A program made the position numbers and the translations under genes. A stretch of 64,000 nucleotides of DNA from Cytidiella melzeri (lineage: Eukaryota; Basidiomycota; Agaricomycetes; Polyporales; Irpicaceae): contig JABYQR010000207.1 in the NCBI GenBank assembly GCA_022592445.1, forward strand, positions 1-64,000, written 5' to 3'. Below the pieces are notes generated by a model. It was not told the origin of the DNA. It made no database searches and saw only the letters and a list, made by a program, of their open reading frames with translations. Every line of letters starts with the position of its first letter. Position 1 is the stretch's first letter. Shown in pieces: positions 8,815 to 20,801 of the stretch.

Positions 8815-11800
8815 ATGCCATTCAACGACCAAGATGTGATTGAGCAATCTGACGACGAAGAGGTACGCAGCAGCTGGAGTAACGTGTTTCTACGCGTCTT
8901 ACTGGCTCAATAGATGAAAGCGGTCTTGAAAATGTCTTTGGAGAGCTATACGGCCCAGCAGGGGCGTCGATTCACGTCTGGCGACGGCCGCTATGCATCT
9001 TCGGTCGCGGGTCCATCTAGCTCTCGTGCCTCGACCTCAAACGGCAACAAAAACCTGGATGATCTACGCAAAAGCATACACAACTGTGATAAGAAGCTTG
9101 CGGGAGTTCAAATCTCGATCAAGGCATTGCAGCATGAAGCTGACCAGCTCATCAAGGAAAAAAGCTCTCTCCAGGTCCTTCTGCAGCAGGCGATCAGGGG
9201 CGATTCAGTTGTTGCGATAGTAGAGCCACCCGCAGTAACTTTGGGGCCGACTGGCACCAATACTGACTTCTTTGCGTCTGATTTCGAGTGGAGTGATATA
9301 CTGAAGGCGAAGATGAAGAAAGTTTTTGGAATCGAGGCCTTTCGACTTTGTCAAGAAGGGTGAATCCTGTCGTTTGTCAGTGATGCAGCCTTGCTCCTGC
9401 TGACACTTCAAGACAGTGTATGCAATGCCAGTATGGCCAATCGTGACATCGTCTGCGTAATGCCAACTGGTGCGTTTCAAGTCAGAATGAATGTCTTTGT
9501 GCTCAATCTCGCGTCAGGTGGTGGGAAATCTCTGACTTACCAACTACCGGCACTTATGTCTCGTGGGTGCACTCTCGTAATATCTCCCCTGATATCGCTT
9601 ATGGTAAGTCGTATCGCCTAGTGTAATGTTATTGTGCTTATGTCTGGCTTATAGACGGATCAAATTATACATTTAAGAGAATATGACGGTAATCATGGCA
9701 CACCCTCTCTTCTTTTGCATACTCATAATCCTTCAGTTGTTGCTGTGATGTTGACCGGAAACACGACGAAGGAGGAGTTAAACGATACCAATCGGCGCCT
9801 CGACAATATGGCTCGCGCGCCGGCGCAAAGTCAAGACGACATCCGGCTGTGTTATGTCACGGTGAGCATGTCATTGGGCTCACTCATTCTCTATTATCTT
9901 CCGACACATACCTAGCCAGAGAAGATGGCCCAGAGCAAGGTATTCAGAGCAAAGATGCAGCAACTTGCAGCTGCCGGAAAACTAGGTATGATGACCATGG
10001 AACGCCCTTGTGTTGAGCTGGAAGACGCTGACTCGCTCGAAGCTCGCATTGTGATAGATGAAGCACATTGTATTTCCGAGCAAGGGCATGACTTCCGGCA
10101 GGTTTACACCGCTATGATACAAGGATCAGATACGCTGAACGTTATTTTTCCAGCCAAGATTACCTAAAACTGAGTGTACGCTACTATCCTGGTATTGCTG
10201 TTATCGTAAAACTTAAACTTTCGAATTATAGGAATGCAAACAGCTCTGGCCACACGTCCCTATATTAGCCCTCTCAGCTACCTGTCCACCAGCAGTGTTA
10301 CGAGATATTCTCAAAATACTCAGGTTGAAGCAGATTGTGGCTGGTCGCAGTGAGTGCCAGTCAAATCTGACACTGTGCTCAAGTATTGACAGATATCAAG
10401 ATGCTCCCGATCAAGGTCTATCCTATACAATATACTTTTTCGGTGGCTAGCTAATTATATATGCGGCATCAGGTACGGTATACTTTACATCCCCACTATA
10501 CAGGAAAAATCTGCATTACAAAGTCCTACTTAAACCGTCAAGCGGCGCGTTACTTATCAAAGAAATTGTCAAGTACATACTTGAGAAGCACCCCCACGAC
10601 ACAGGTATCATATATTGCTCTAGAAAGAAGGTATCATCATGTTTGTCCTGCGTGCGGGCGTTCTACTGCTGATCCGAATTTCTCTTCAGCACGCGGAAAT
10701 GGTTGCCATAGCTGTTCTCAAAGAGAGCGACAACAGGATCAAGACTGGTGTATATCATGCAGGTGTAGCACATGATACAAAGTTTCGTTTGCACGAGCAG
10801 TGGCGCAAGGGAGATGTGCAGGTTGTTTGTGCTACTATTGGTCAGTTCATACTGCAGACCGGTATTTTCTTGGGCTCACGGTTTCGAGCTCGCAGCGTTC
10901 GGTCTCGGGATTGACAAAGGCGATGTTCGCTTTGTCATCCATCATTCAGTATGTATTGCCTTGAACATGACCTGGAGATTTCTAACTCACAATGTAGCTG
11001 TCGGTGAGCCATTATGTGCATACATGCTGTGACGGTTATAGTGACTGCGATGACCGCGAAATCAGAAATCAGTGGATGGTTTTTATCAAGAGTCCGGCCG
11101 TGCCGGACGTGACGGCAAAGACGCGGACTGTCTTCTCTATTATCGTCCACAAGATGGTCAGAATCTCAGTAATCTGGACATGAATGGCAAGGCAAAATGT
11201 ACGGCGCCCGCAACGCAAATGACAGCGAGGCAATCACTAACATTACCCACATGTTGTCGGTAGTGCACGACATGCTGCGTTTCTCTCAGGATCTCGAGCA
11301 ATGCCGTAAAGTCCAGTTCGCGAAGTATGTGCCGGTTCGCCGCAGTTCCGTTTGTATTCTCCGTCGAGAAGGTCACCTCATACAACCCCCTCTGGCAACT
11401 CCTCAGGTACTTCAACTCGTCTGCCCGGTTGGACACTGCTTCGTGGACAACCGCGGAAGTGGATGCGCTGTCACCGTGCGGACATTGCGACAACTGTACT
11501 AGGCCACCGGAGACTGTGGATCAGCGAGACGTCACAGCAGAGGCGTGGCAGATTTTAACGATTGTCGAAGCCGTGCACAAGGAGCATGGTCGGGTTACCC
11601 TGAGTAAGTTGGCAGACATGGCTCGTGGTAAGGGCAAGGCGGAATTCAATCGAAAGGGCAAGGGCTGGCAACCTGAAAGTGTCGCTTTGGACCTGGAGTT
11701 CCTCGGAGCCGGAAAGGTTGAGCTGTCCAAAGAGGTGAGTTGTCAACCAAACCGAGCATGGTGTGCTCATACGCAAATGCTCTCTCACAAACATTTCTTA

Positions 11801-12336
11801 CACGGTAGCACACGGAATGGCTGTGTACGCAGCTTTTCTTAGACGGCTACCTCAAAGAATTTTGGGTCAGCGGTCCCCACGGCGATAATACCTACTTCGA
11901 ACCAGGCATCAACAGCATCAATCTAACCAGAAGGTCCGTCGAAGATATACGCGACGGAGGAGGTTTAAGGATCTGGTGCTCCTTTCTCAAGAAACAGACA
12001 GCAAAGAGGTCTGGGAAAGAGAAAGCCGTTGACGCTGACATCGACTTTGAAGAACCGCGCAGCCCGCCAGTCAAGAGGAGCACGAGGAAAAGAAAGAGGA
12101 AGGCTTCGTTAACACCGTCTTCACACGATACTATGTTTGCCCAGGAGCCTCTTTCCGACGCCTACAAGAGCGAGTCTGGGTACCCCGGCGGACAGCCCAT
12201 GGATGTGGACGATTCTTCTAGTGACGAGGAACTCGGCTGGAGTTACACTTTGCGAGATTTAAAGTCTCGGAAGAAGAAACCTCGAACGAAGAAGGAGCAA
12301 CCAAAGCAAGAAGTCATCGAACTGTCGTCGGATTGA
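8815..12336 (+). CDS. RecQ-family ATP-dependent DNA helicase
   Basis: A 3'-5' DNA helicase expected to act in the nucleus on recombination and replication intermediates. Joining 17 exons gives 853 residues in one frame. A short coiled-coil-like N-terminal part precedes the helicase core: Walker A PTGGGKS (about residue 182), DEAH (about 312), [26 protein letters not shown] (about 502) and a zinc-binding PCGHCDNC (about 591). The Lys/Arg-rich acidic C-terminus has nuclear-signal-like clusters. Exons: 8815-8862, 8914-9359, 9417-9469, 9518-9603, 9655-9688, 9737-9861, 9916-10097, 10154-10175, 10232-10349, 10473-10630, 10690-10840, 10896-10948, 10998-11003, 11066-11156, 11192-11324, 11407-11734, 11809-12336. 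Keeping the conserved frame requires a GC-AG intron at 10098-10153, a 6-nt exon and a 35-nt intron (11157-11191), so it may be drifting. It belongs to the multi-copy Agaricomycete RecQ group; the closest yeast relative would be Sgs1. Confidence 0.85.
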
Positions 12337-12561
12337 GCGAGCCCAACATAACTACTATCGTCGGATTGTATCTCCATGTACATACATACATACATACATG
12401 TATCGATATCGGAAGCCTGCTTCTATGCGTTATACTTTAGGTATATGGTTAGGGTATCTGGTGAAAGTACTAAATGCTACAGTGATGGCGGCCCTCACGC
12501 TTCGGGTATGGTATATCTTACATGTCCGGCCGGTATACTTAACTTGCTATACTTTACTGGG
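12337..12561. repeat. ACAT microsatellite in convergent 3' region
   Basis: Between the convergent ends of the RecQ gene and the next gene, with a short (ACAT)n run at about 12379-12400. Nothing else is recognisable. Confidence 0.6.
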
Positions 12562-14112
12562 CTAGCCTGTGGACATTTCTTCGGGTATTGGGTGCGCAGG
12601 GTACTTGGCTCGCTTGAGAGCAGAGCGAAGAGGCGGCTTGGGAATGAGTCGGTGAAGTAAATCGATACGGACGCATTCTTCGTTCATCCATCCCTCGCTT
12701 GGATCGGGGTAATTCTGCGCTGGGTTTTTAACAATCTACATATTTGGAAGGAAAACATAAATACGTACAGCAAGGTCGGGTGGATACTCTTGACCCGGTT
12801 CCGGAGACCTGTACTTTCCGTCGTTCGTCCACAGTTGGTCACTACATGGCGGTGTCAGTGCATATGAATCGGCTTAGGCTAAAAATATACTCACCCACGT
12901 CGGTTGAACCAGCCTTTTCTACGTTGATCGGGTGGGAGAGATGGGCAGATGAGGTCTTCAGTCCAGCGGACACAGCGTTTGGCAGCGATGGTCTCTGGAT
13001 TTGACATGCCTCGTGTGAGCGGTGGTTTAGTCGCATCCTGAGGCGCTCTCTGAGTGAGAGAGACAGTCGGAGAAGAGTTTGCGCGCTGCAGCGTGCCAAC
13101 AGGTCCGTTGGGGTAAATACTAGGGGTGACATACTGGAGGCCAGGCGGTAGTCGAAGCCCGCCGTCGCCTTCTGTAGCATTGGCTGTTGGTGACGTAGAT
13201 CGCGAGCGAGATTCTCGCCTCGTCAAAGGGGGCGCAGATGGAAAAACAGGGACTGTCGTCCGGCCTGAACGTTCCTCGGAGTTTCGTCTGCCCGTGTGTG
13301 CTGGCGGCATGGTGTTTCCACCGGCCTGAGAAGACTGCCCAACAGCCCGTGCGGCGCCGTACTCGCCGAAAATAACTGTGGGATCGTCCTCATGATCAGC
13401 GGAGACGTATCGAGAAGAATGAGTGTTCGTCAAGTTTGCCATCGCCTGACGTCCAGATGGTGGAATCACGGGACCACGTGTATTCCCGTAGGGAGATGTC
13501 ACAGACGTAGTCGATGCGTCTTGGTTGTGCGCATAATAAGAAGTAGCATCCAGGGTTTCTGTACTGCTGCTTGCGCGTGTCGAGGAAACCTCCAGCGAAA
13601 ACGGCGAAATACCATCTATGGTATCGCTGTCTGAGCTCGACGATGATGAGGGGCTCCCTGGAAGGTCTGATGCCGAAGATATCGAACGTTCATAGATGTA
13701 GGTATCAGGGATAGCCCCGGGCACGATGCCATAAGGCTTGTTGGATTTTGTGCGGGTCAGAGCGACCTGGTCGTAGTCCGTCACTTGGTCACGCCTTGTG
13801 CCGTCTGACGAGCCGAAAGACAGTTTTTTATCGGTATCCTGGCGAGCTGTGTACGGAGTCGGTTTCCAAGGAGTGCTCGATGGTGTTCGAACTGACGAAT
13901 AATCTGGCTTAACCGCAGTATTCTGCGTGGGAAGGGGAGGAGATGGACTCTTGAAGACATGTACAGAGAAACCCCGAGGAACCTCCAACACGTACTGAGG
14001 AAAAATAAGTATCCTGACAAACGGTCGATGCACAAGGTCATGATTTACTAACCTTTGAGTTATTGCGGGTATTGCGGGCGACCTTGCTATCGAAGCCGAG
14101 GGAGGACAACAT
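12562..14112 (-). CDS. Unrecognised Ser/Pro-rich basidiomycete protein
   Basis: Four exons (14112-14053, 13994-12895, 12841-12769, 12714-12562) join to 461 residues. The start MLSSLGFDSKVARN was chosen because splicing the first intron links it to YVLEVPRGFSV. The middle is low-complexity, rich in Ser, Pro, Thr and Arg, with a Ser/Asp-rich stretch and no folded domain I can name. The C-terminus is better ordered, with WFNRRGDQLWTNDGKYR, then PGQEYPPDLA, GWMNEECVRIDLLHRL and a final PKPPLRSALK-like basic segment. That tail reads like a conserved region of an uncharacterised fungal family. No signal peptide or membrane segment is seen. The unspliced frame would stop at 12891, but GTGAGT there is a clear donor. 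Confidence 0.75.
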
Positions 14113-14887
14113 GGTGGTGAGCGTGTGCGAGGTCGCTGTGAGTGACGAGAGGAAACCAGGGGGCTTGAGTGTTTATAGCAGGAGCGAGTGAGCCAGGCGG
14201 ATTTGACATGCCTTTCCCACGAGCATTCCATCAAGCGAGGCCTTGAGACGTTTAATCCATGCAGCTCAAATGAATCGTGGCGTACGGCAGCCTGATGTGA
14301 CTGCTGTAAGGCTGGCCACGATGCAGCTGAATAGTACCGCCACTGGCCTCGCCCTCGAGAGCGGACAGAGACAGCCTATCGGGACTGACGTAGAGCTTCT
14401 CTTCTTATGAGAAGATGAAGTCACTCGTTCATACTGCATCCCTCTTGCCTACAGAGCTAACGAAATTGGGTCTGGACGATCAAACAGTGAGAAACGGTGA
14501 GGAAGACGAAGTGCCCCGGGTCAGACGCACCGCTCAAATGGGCGGCTCTGTGGCCCTGCATTGATCTCCCGCCGTGTGTGATGTCCGGTGCATACCTTTT
14601 ACATGTGTCGTACTAACTCATGATTTTTTTCTTCTTTGAGCCTCATGGGTGTGGTTGTGCTGAGGTAACAGGTCGGAAGAGACCCAAAGGAACGTTGGGC
14701 AACTTGAGCCGCAGATCAGAGCCATCAAACCTCGTTCCAAATATGGTAAGTGTAGTTCGTAGCGCGGGTGAAACATCCACCCGTCTTGCACAAACATGAG
14801 CCTCACGATATTGAGGAAAATTCTGCCGTGACATTACTGAAGCGAGATAGCATACACAATGTATAAAATTAAGAATCGTTAAGCCGA
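14113..14887. promoter_or_regulatory. Intergenic region before gene 12562-14112
   Basis: 775 bp between the CFT1 stop and the upstream side of the unknown Ser/Pro-rich gene, so it should contain that gene's promoter and the CFT1 3' end signals. Short open frames here have no support and no repeat stands out. Confidence 0.4.
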
Positions 14888-17800
14888 CTACCAAACACCT
14901 CCGAGATTGAGCCAGTCCTTGAGAACTGTTGTCCTTTCTGTGGCAATTTGTTGAGTCATTTCTATTTGACGTGGGATTGGTAGATCTTCGAACGCCAATA
15001 GTAGAGTGCCATCTAGAATACCCTTGGCCAATGGTCGTGCGACACGATCGTTACGAACAGTACTGAAGTGCCCTTCATCAGGAACATAACATACGTCTGA
15101 CGTTCAACTTGATGCTTACCGAAAAGCTTTAGGGTTCAGACCAGCGACATGCTGTACATTCCGCGTCAATTGACCTTGGAGTAGATACAGCCTCTTGAAA
15201 GCGGCTTCGTCCACGTAAGTGAAGGATGACAGTGAGCCGTCAATTCCGCCGTACACGAGCTTCGATTGTGGAATGGATGAGTTGTCATCAATAGTACGGC
15301 GGGCTATGAGACGTGATGTACGATACTCTGCTTGTGCATGGTATTCTGTCCTGCACAACAGCCTCTGACCATTCCTTGACTCGGGATCTAGAAATCATTC
15401 CAACAGCCGCATTGCAGTATCAGCAGTAACGGCATACCATGGGGATCATATTCATTCAGTCTGATCACGCCGTCTTCATCGGATGATATTATCGACAAGC
15501 GACCTTCTGCTAACAGCATATCTGCCCGGGTGACAGCGACAGAGTTGTAGTCTTTGGACAGAACTACCAGTTTGTAGGGATCCTCCTACGTTTTCGTGAG
15601 ATCCCATTCATCAGAAAAGTGAAGAAGAGCTTACTTGAAATGCCACAAGCCAAACGCCTTTCAATGCATCTCCGATCACCAATAAATTCTTGATCGCAAC
15701 CAATGACGTTACATATAGACTAACGTCAAGGAAGGCAACGCCGACTAAACGTTCATCTAGGTCGAACGCTCGGATATAAATCTGTTTACATCAGTTCTGC
15801 TCGAAAGGTATTGTGTATCTGCTAACCTTCTGTCCCATAGACGAGACAAGATAATTGTCGATGCCACACAACGCAGTTACGGGTCCCTTTGCCTCGTCTC
15901 GGCAAAGTAACTTCAGCTTGTACCATCGTTTGAAACCAGACGCTCCGTCGGGCACGACCTCAACGATGTCAAAAATGTAGACCTTGAACATGATCAGCGC
16001 ATAGTATGAGTTCAATCACAAGCAACACTCACAGCGCCCTTCACAGCAAGATCTTCGCCGCGGTTGATCGTCGTACTGACTGTGATGAAGTCTTTCGTGC
16101 CACTTTCCGTACTCTGTGTCTCCAACGGTATGCAGTCCACGCATGTCACAAACTCGTTGTGCCCAAATTCATATCTGAGTGGAGAATTACAGACAATGAT
16201 GGAAGGATCTTCCTGAGTTGCTTACCCGTCCATCGTCACCCATGTGTCCGGCGCAATGAGCTCGAGGGTCGAGCTCTCGCATTTGGGGAGGGAGATATTG
16301 GGTGCTGTAGGAATGGTCTGAGATCAATACATTGAGTACGAGGTATGTGACGCACAGTCTGGCTCCCACACGACGACGCCGTCTTCGTCGTAGGAGGTGA
16401 AGGTGGCCTGCAAGGATGATGCTGCGATCACTAGAGCTGTCGTTGAGTCGAACACAACGTGTGAGTACGGCCTAGGCCTAGATATAGACTTCATCGGCAG
16501 ATGCCCGTCTAGCTGAATCTCTGGCATCCATTCCATCAGGCTGGGACCCTTCATGAATCTCGATCAGAAACACCGAAGAATCAACAGGCTTTGCAAAGCC
16601 GAAGTCTTACCTCTTCAGAGTACAGCAGAAAATCCCCCTTGGACTCCCACAACGAACACGCGGTAAACGCGTGGACGACCGCGTGACCAGACGGTATAAC
16701 TTTAACGCCCCCCTTGTCGGTTGCCAGAATCCAACAAGGCCGATCCCCTGTGAAGAAGGCTCCTGAAAAGGTCTGGCCAGGGGAGGGGGAGGTGACGAAT
16801 GGAATCAACTGCCTTTGAATCCGCTTCTGCTCAGCGAGGACAGATCGTTCTACTTCTTCAGGATACTGGATGTCAAAGGCGCGAGTAATGACCTTCGCAA
16901 ATTTGACAGACAAAGTAGAGGCACGTGTGGTTGGTGGGGCCTCTGCAGATGGTGGGGTCGGTAAAGCCTCGTAAATGGCTAGTAGACCAGACCGCAGGAA
17001 AACCTGTGAGCGGTAGGTCAGTGATACGCGGCTCTTGATTCAAGCTCTGCACGCACTAGAAGGTGTGGTCGCGGAGATGATTCTCCTAAGGAAGTGACCA
17101 GTATTTGCTCGACATCAAAGTCCTGTGGTTGTCGAGGCGGATCTTGGGGTAGAGATATTGCAGGAGGGTCCCCAGAGTCAACAAGCACATTGTCCAAGGT
17201 GGAGATGAGCGGTGTGGAGAATATGAGTGTGAGCTTGGGTAAGGTCCATATCTGGATTACAGCACTGTCAGCACGAGTTAACTGGCTAAAAGGTGTGTTA
17301 TGCCACCTCGAGTACACCTTGCGGACGAACAAGTAGGAGCCACTGCGTTTTTGCTCCAGCGTTCATGGCTGTTTGCAACGTTGACGTCACATTCTGGTCA
17401 GCGTCATCCGCGTTTGCGTTGGTCTGAGAGCAGAATATTCCAGTTGTGTCAGCGAAAAATCCTCCGGCAACGTATTTGGAAGTCTGAGGATTAATTTAGC
17501 CAATGGGTGTGGACCAAGTTATCAGACACACACACTTTCTCTCCCATAGGCGACATGTCCTTTCGTCGAATTTTACCGCGTTCAGCTTCACCAATGAACA
17601 GCCCTAAAGACTCGTCCTCTCTGATTATCAACACAAAAGGGTCGCAGATACTGGAGTACTTGATTTTCGGCCGAGGCAGATTGCCATCCAAATCCTTGAT
17701 TGCCTGTCGCTCAGTTCCATCTATTGAACTTCAGCGATGGTCGAATAAAGGCGATGGCTACACATACCCGGCTCAAGAACACGTATCATATTGGAAAGCA

Positions 17801-20390
17801 CGTGAAGAATTGCAGTTCCTTGGAAGAACGGAGCAGCCGCAATAGTGGTGCCAGGTATGCGAGTAGTAATGGACAAGTCATTTTTGGTTGAGCGACAAGC
17901 GATCTGCAAATGCAGTGTTAGGTAACATCCGCGATCGGGGGGAAAGGTGCGAGAGTACTAACTCTGGACAAGCCTGGTGCTGGATTGGCATCTGTGCTGA
18001 CGATGACTGCATCATTGGTACCGTGGTGCGGGTTCCAAGGCTTTTCGTAAGTCGAGCCATTGACTTTGACAGCTTGACGGACGGGCAAGGACCAAACGCC
18101 ACGCCCGCCACCGATTACGTGGAGCTTGCGTTTCACACGAGCGGGAAGATCCCTCTGAGCGCGTACATCAGGCATATGAAGGGAGACTATTGCGGAGCTA
18201 CAGTGTGGACTTACTTGGAAGAGAGTAAATCCACCTAAAGCCCCTGAGCCGGTAGCAGCGACCAGTTCGGCGACAGGACGATCCTGAACTCGCACGTTTC
18301 ATGAAGGTGAAGACGCTAAATTAAAACCTCACTTACCCCATTTCTTGCGAGAGAAAAGGTCATGTCTGATATTGCGCCATATCCGGGTATTGTATCACAT
18401 AACGACAAGTGTAGCACTGCCCGCTTCTTCGACAACACATTTACGCCATTGGCCTCTCCATTTGTAGTTTCCTCGTTCACGTGGGAAGTACCGTATAAGT
18501 CTATCTGATATCAGTATAGCAGCCAGAAGCAGTCGGGCGAAGGGCGTACCATCGTCATCATCAAAGTCCACGATTTCTGCAGTATCAACGACAGCGGGTG
18601 GTGCTGAAGTCATCTCGATGTCTTGCTCTGGCACGGCTTCCTCCAACTTCACGGTTTTTAGCAGAACCGATGGTCCAACCATACTGCCAATGAATAGATG
18701 TTCGCTCGGTATGCTTCTAACCACCGACGGAATGGTGGTCCTGGCGACAGGAGCGCCCAGTGAAAGCTCGGAGACGGATCGTCCTTCGGCAAGAATTTCC
18801 ACAGGGTATACCGTGCCATCTTTCAACACCACATACAATGTCTTCTCGTCGACAAATGCTGCACGTGCTCCCTCTAGGCTGAGGTCAGGTTTGTGCTCGT
18901 CGTTTGAGAGTGTGGGCAGTGCCATGTCCGATACCCGCGAGGCCCAACCGTTCAAAGGCACGAAGACGCGACGACCAGTTTGGGAAATGTGTATCAGCGA
19001 ATTACTTGTGACGACGATGACACCGCCAACAGTGGCCGAGCATGAAACGAGGAAGAGAGAGTCGTAAGGTAGATTCTCGATAGCAGTGATGATCGGACAG
19101 TTGTGTGTGATGAGATCTAAGGTGAATATGAAAAGTCCAACAGTGTCTTTGTACTCTCGTAGACGACTAGTGGAGCACTGTGATTAGCTAGTGCAGTCGA
19201 ACATTGACATCTAACACACCTTGTCCATGTCTGTGTGTTTTGAAATAGTACTGCAATAGTAGGACTTGTAAATCCAGGCAGGAAAACAAAGTCAATCGTG
19301 TGACGTATTCGTTCATCCACATCCGACGTGAGATCCAAAATGAAGCTTGCAGAATATGGCACGTCCCTGGGTCAACATTCACGTCAATATGCGGATTTGT
19401 AGGAAGGAGACCGTTACGTGTCCGAACCTAACTTGGGTTTCTTGCTCCATCACGTCTAACTCAGCTTGAGACTGATGAAATGGCAATACTGCCAACGAAT
19501 CTTTCGGGAGCATCAAAGCGGCGCAGCGAGAGAGTGGGTCACTGCGTAGTTCAGAACGATGCAATGGCGTCTCGATTGACAACTACGAGATAATACGAGA
19601 TAATAAGTACCTCCCGAAACACATATGATAGTACATACCATCTGAGGGGCACGCTCATAAGTGTGTATTGAAACAGTAAGTAGATCATGCATGGCATCCG
19701 ACCACTCGAGCAGCGCAATCTAAGCAGTAAACCGTCAAATAAAATGAGCTTCTACTGACCGGCAAATGTACCTTTGCGTCTTTGAAAGAAACCAGCAGCC
19801 TGTCTAGCCCATCTTCGAGAGAAGTCAGAATGCGTATGCTCTCCATGCCCGTGACGATGCCGTGTATCCTATGTTCCCGGACTAGGTACAACCGATGGAT
19901 AGTAGGAGGTCCAGTCATTCCTTTTTGTGCCGTCGACTAAGAACAACAGAAGGGAGTCAGCGTGTGCCACTGTAGTCTTGCAAGCTCACAGTGAATGGGT
20001 GAAAGTGAAGTGCCATTGATGCGTATACGACAGCAAAATACACGAGTGTACCGTCCTGAGTCGTGCATTCACCTTGAGTGTTCCCATATTGACAAAACCT
20101 TCACCAGACGCGTCCATTGCGACCTCCCCTTCTACAGCTTCAGTCCCTTTTCGAACGCTAGCTCGTCTCTCGCGCTCATCATCCTTTTGCGTTGAAATGG
20201 GAACAGGCTCCTCGCATACTTCGAAGACTCGAAGCGTATTTGACCGTGCAACGACGATATTGAAAAGAGCTCGTTTGCTGGTATGGCTGCTTGATGCATC
20301 ATTCACTGCGACAGTGGATGGGGTGAACTTCAAGCACGACGCAAACTCTACGCCACTAGGAGGTAGTATTTCGTGATGGACTGCTTGCAT
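14888..20390 (-). CDS. CFT1: Cleavage and polyadenylation factor subunit CFT1 (CPSF160)
   Basis: The large subunit of the mRNA cleavage and polyadenylation complex. In the family it is a three-propeller scaffold that supports recognition of the poly(A) signal in the nucleus. The start MQAVHHEILPPSGVEF and the following NIVVARSNTLRVFEV match the family N-terminus. The C-terminus reads GLNPKAFR, then RPLAKGILDGTLL, AFEDLPIPRQIEM and a final LKDWLNLGGVW, typical of the CPSF_A domain. The last exon is 15062-14888, joined to the previous one by a GTAAGC...CAG intron. The gene is split by many short introns and should give about 1,450 residues, close to the usual 1,350-1,450. It is divergent from SEC31, with 411 bp between the start codons. 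I did not resolve every intron. Confidence 0.92.
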
Positions 20391-20801
20391 GTCTTGAGAG
20401 AATGTGAACCTGGCCTCTGTGGCTGTCTCAATATACGTGACCTGCGACGCGAAGGAAGTTGTCCTTCAGTAAACTTCAATGTGTAGACTCCGGTCAAGGC
20501 ACGCGAGTTACCTTCACTAGGCTTGGAACACAAATCGCTCACTTGACTATGCTGCTTCTTGAAGCCTCGATACTCGGACGCTTCGTCCAGGATGTTTCAG
20601 ATGTGTGCAGAATCAAAGCATCCGCAGCTGAGCTCAAGTAGTGGGTACAGTAGCGAGCACGAAGGTCGAGTATTAAATATATTCTAGCAAAATGACTTAA
20701 ATTATTGTAGTGGTTTCGGGGTCCACATTCAGACACGTATGACGGTTGTCTTGCGTTAGAACAGTTTGTCTACTACACAGCACCTTTCTCATCCTACCAC
20801 C
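20391..20801. promoter_or_regulatory. Shared CFT1/SEC31 promoter region
   Basis: 411 bp between two divergent start codons, so both promoters must lie here. No clear TATA box was picked out; a TATATTC-like stretch lies at about 20676. Confidence 0.5.

Noticed and set aside
10350..10472. An extra small exon (about 10395-10417) within the RecQ intron
   Set aside because: Including it shifts the frame before GTVYF-type sequence; a single 123-nt intron gives R-S-T-V-Y-F in frame, though the intron is longer than its neighbours.
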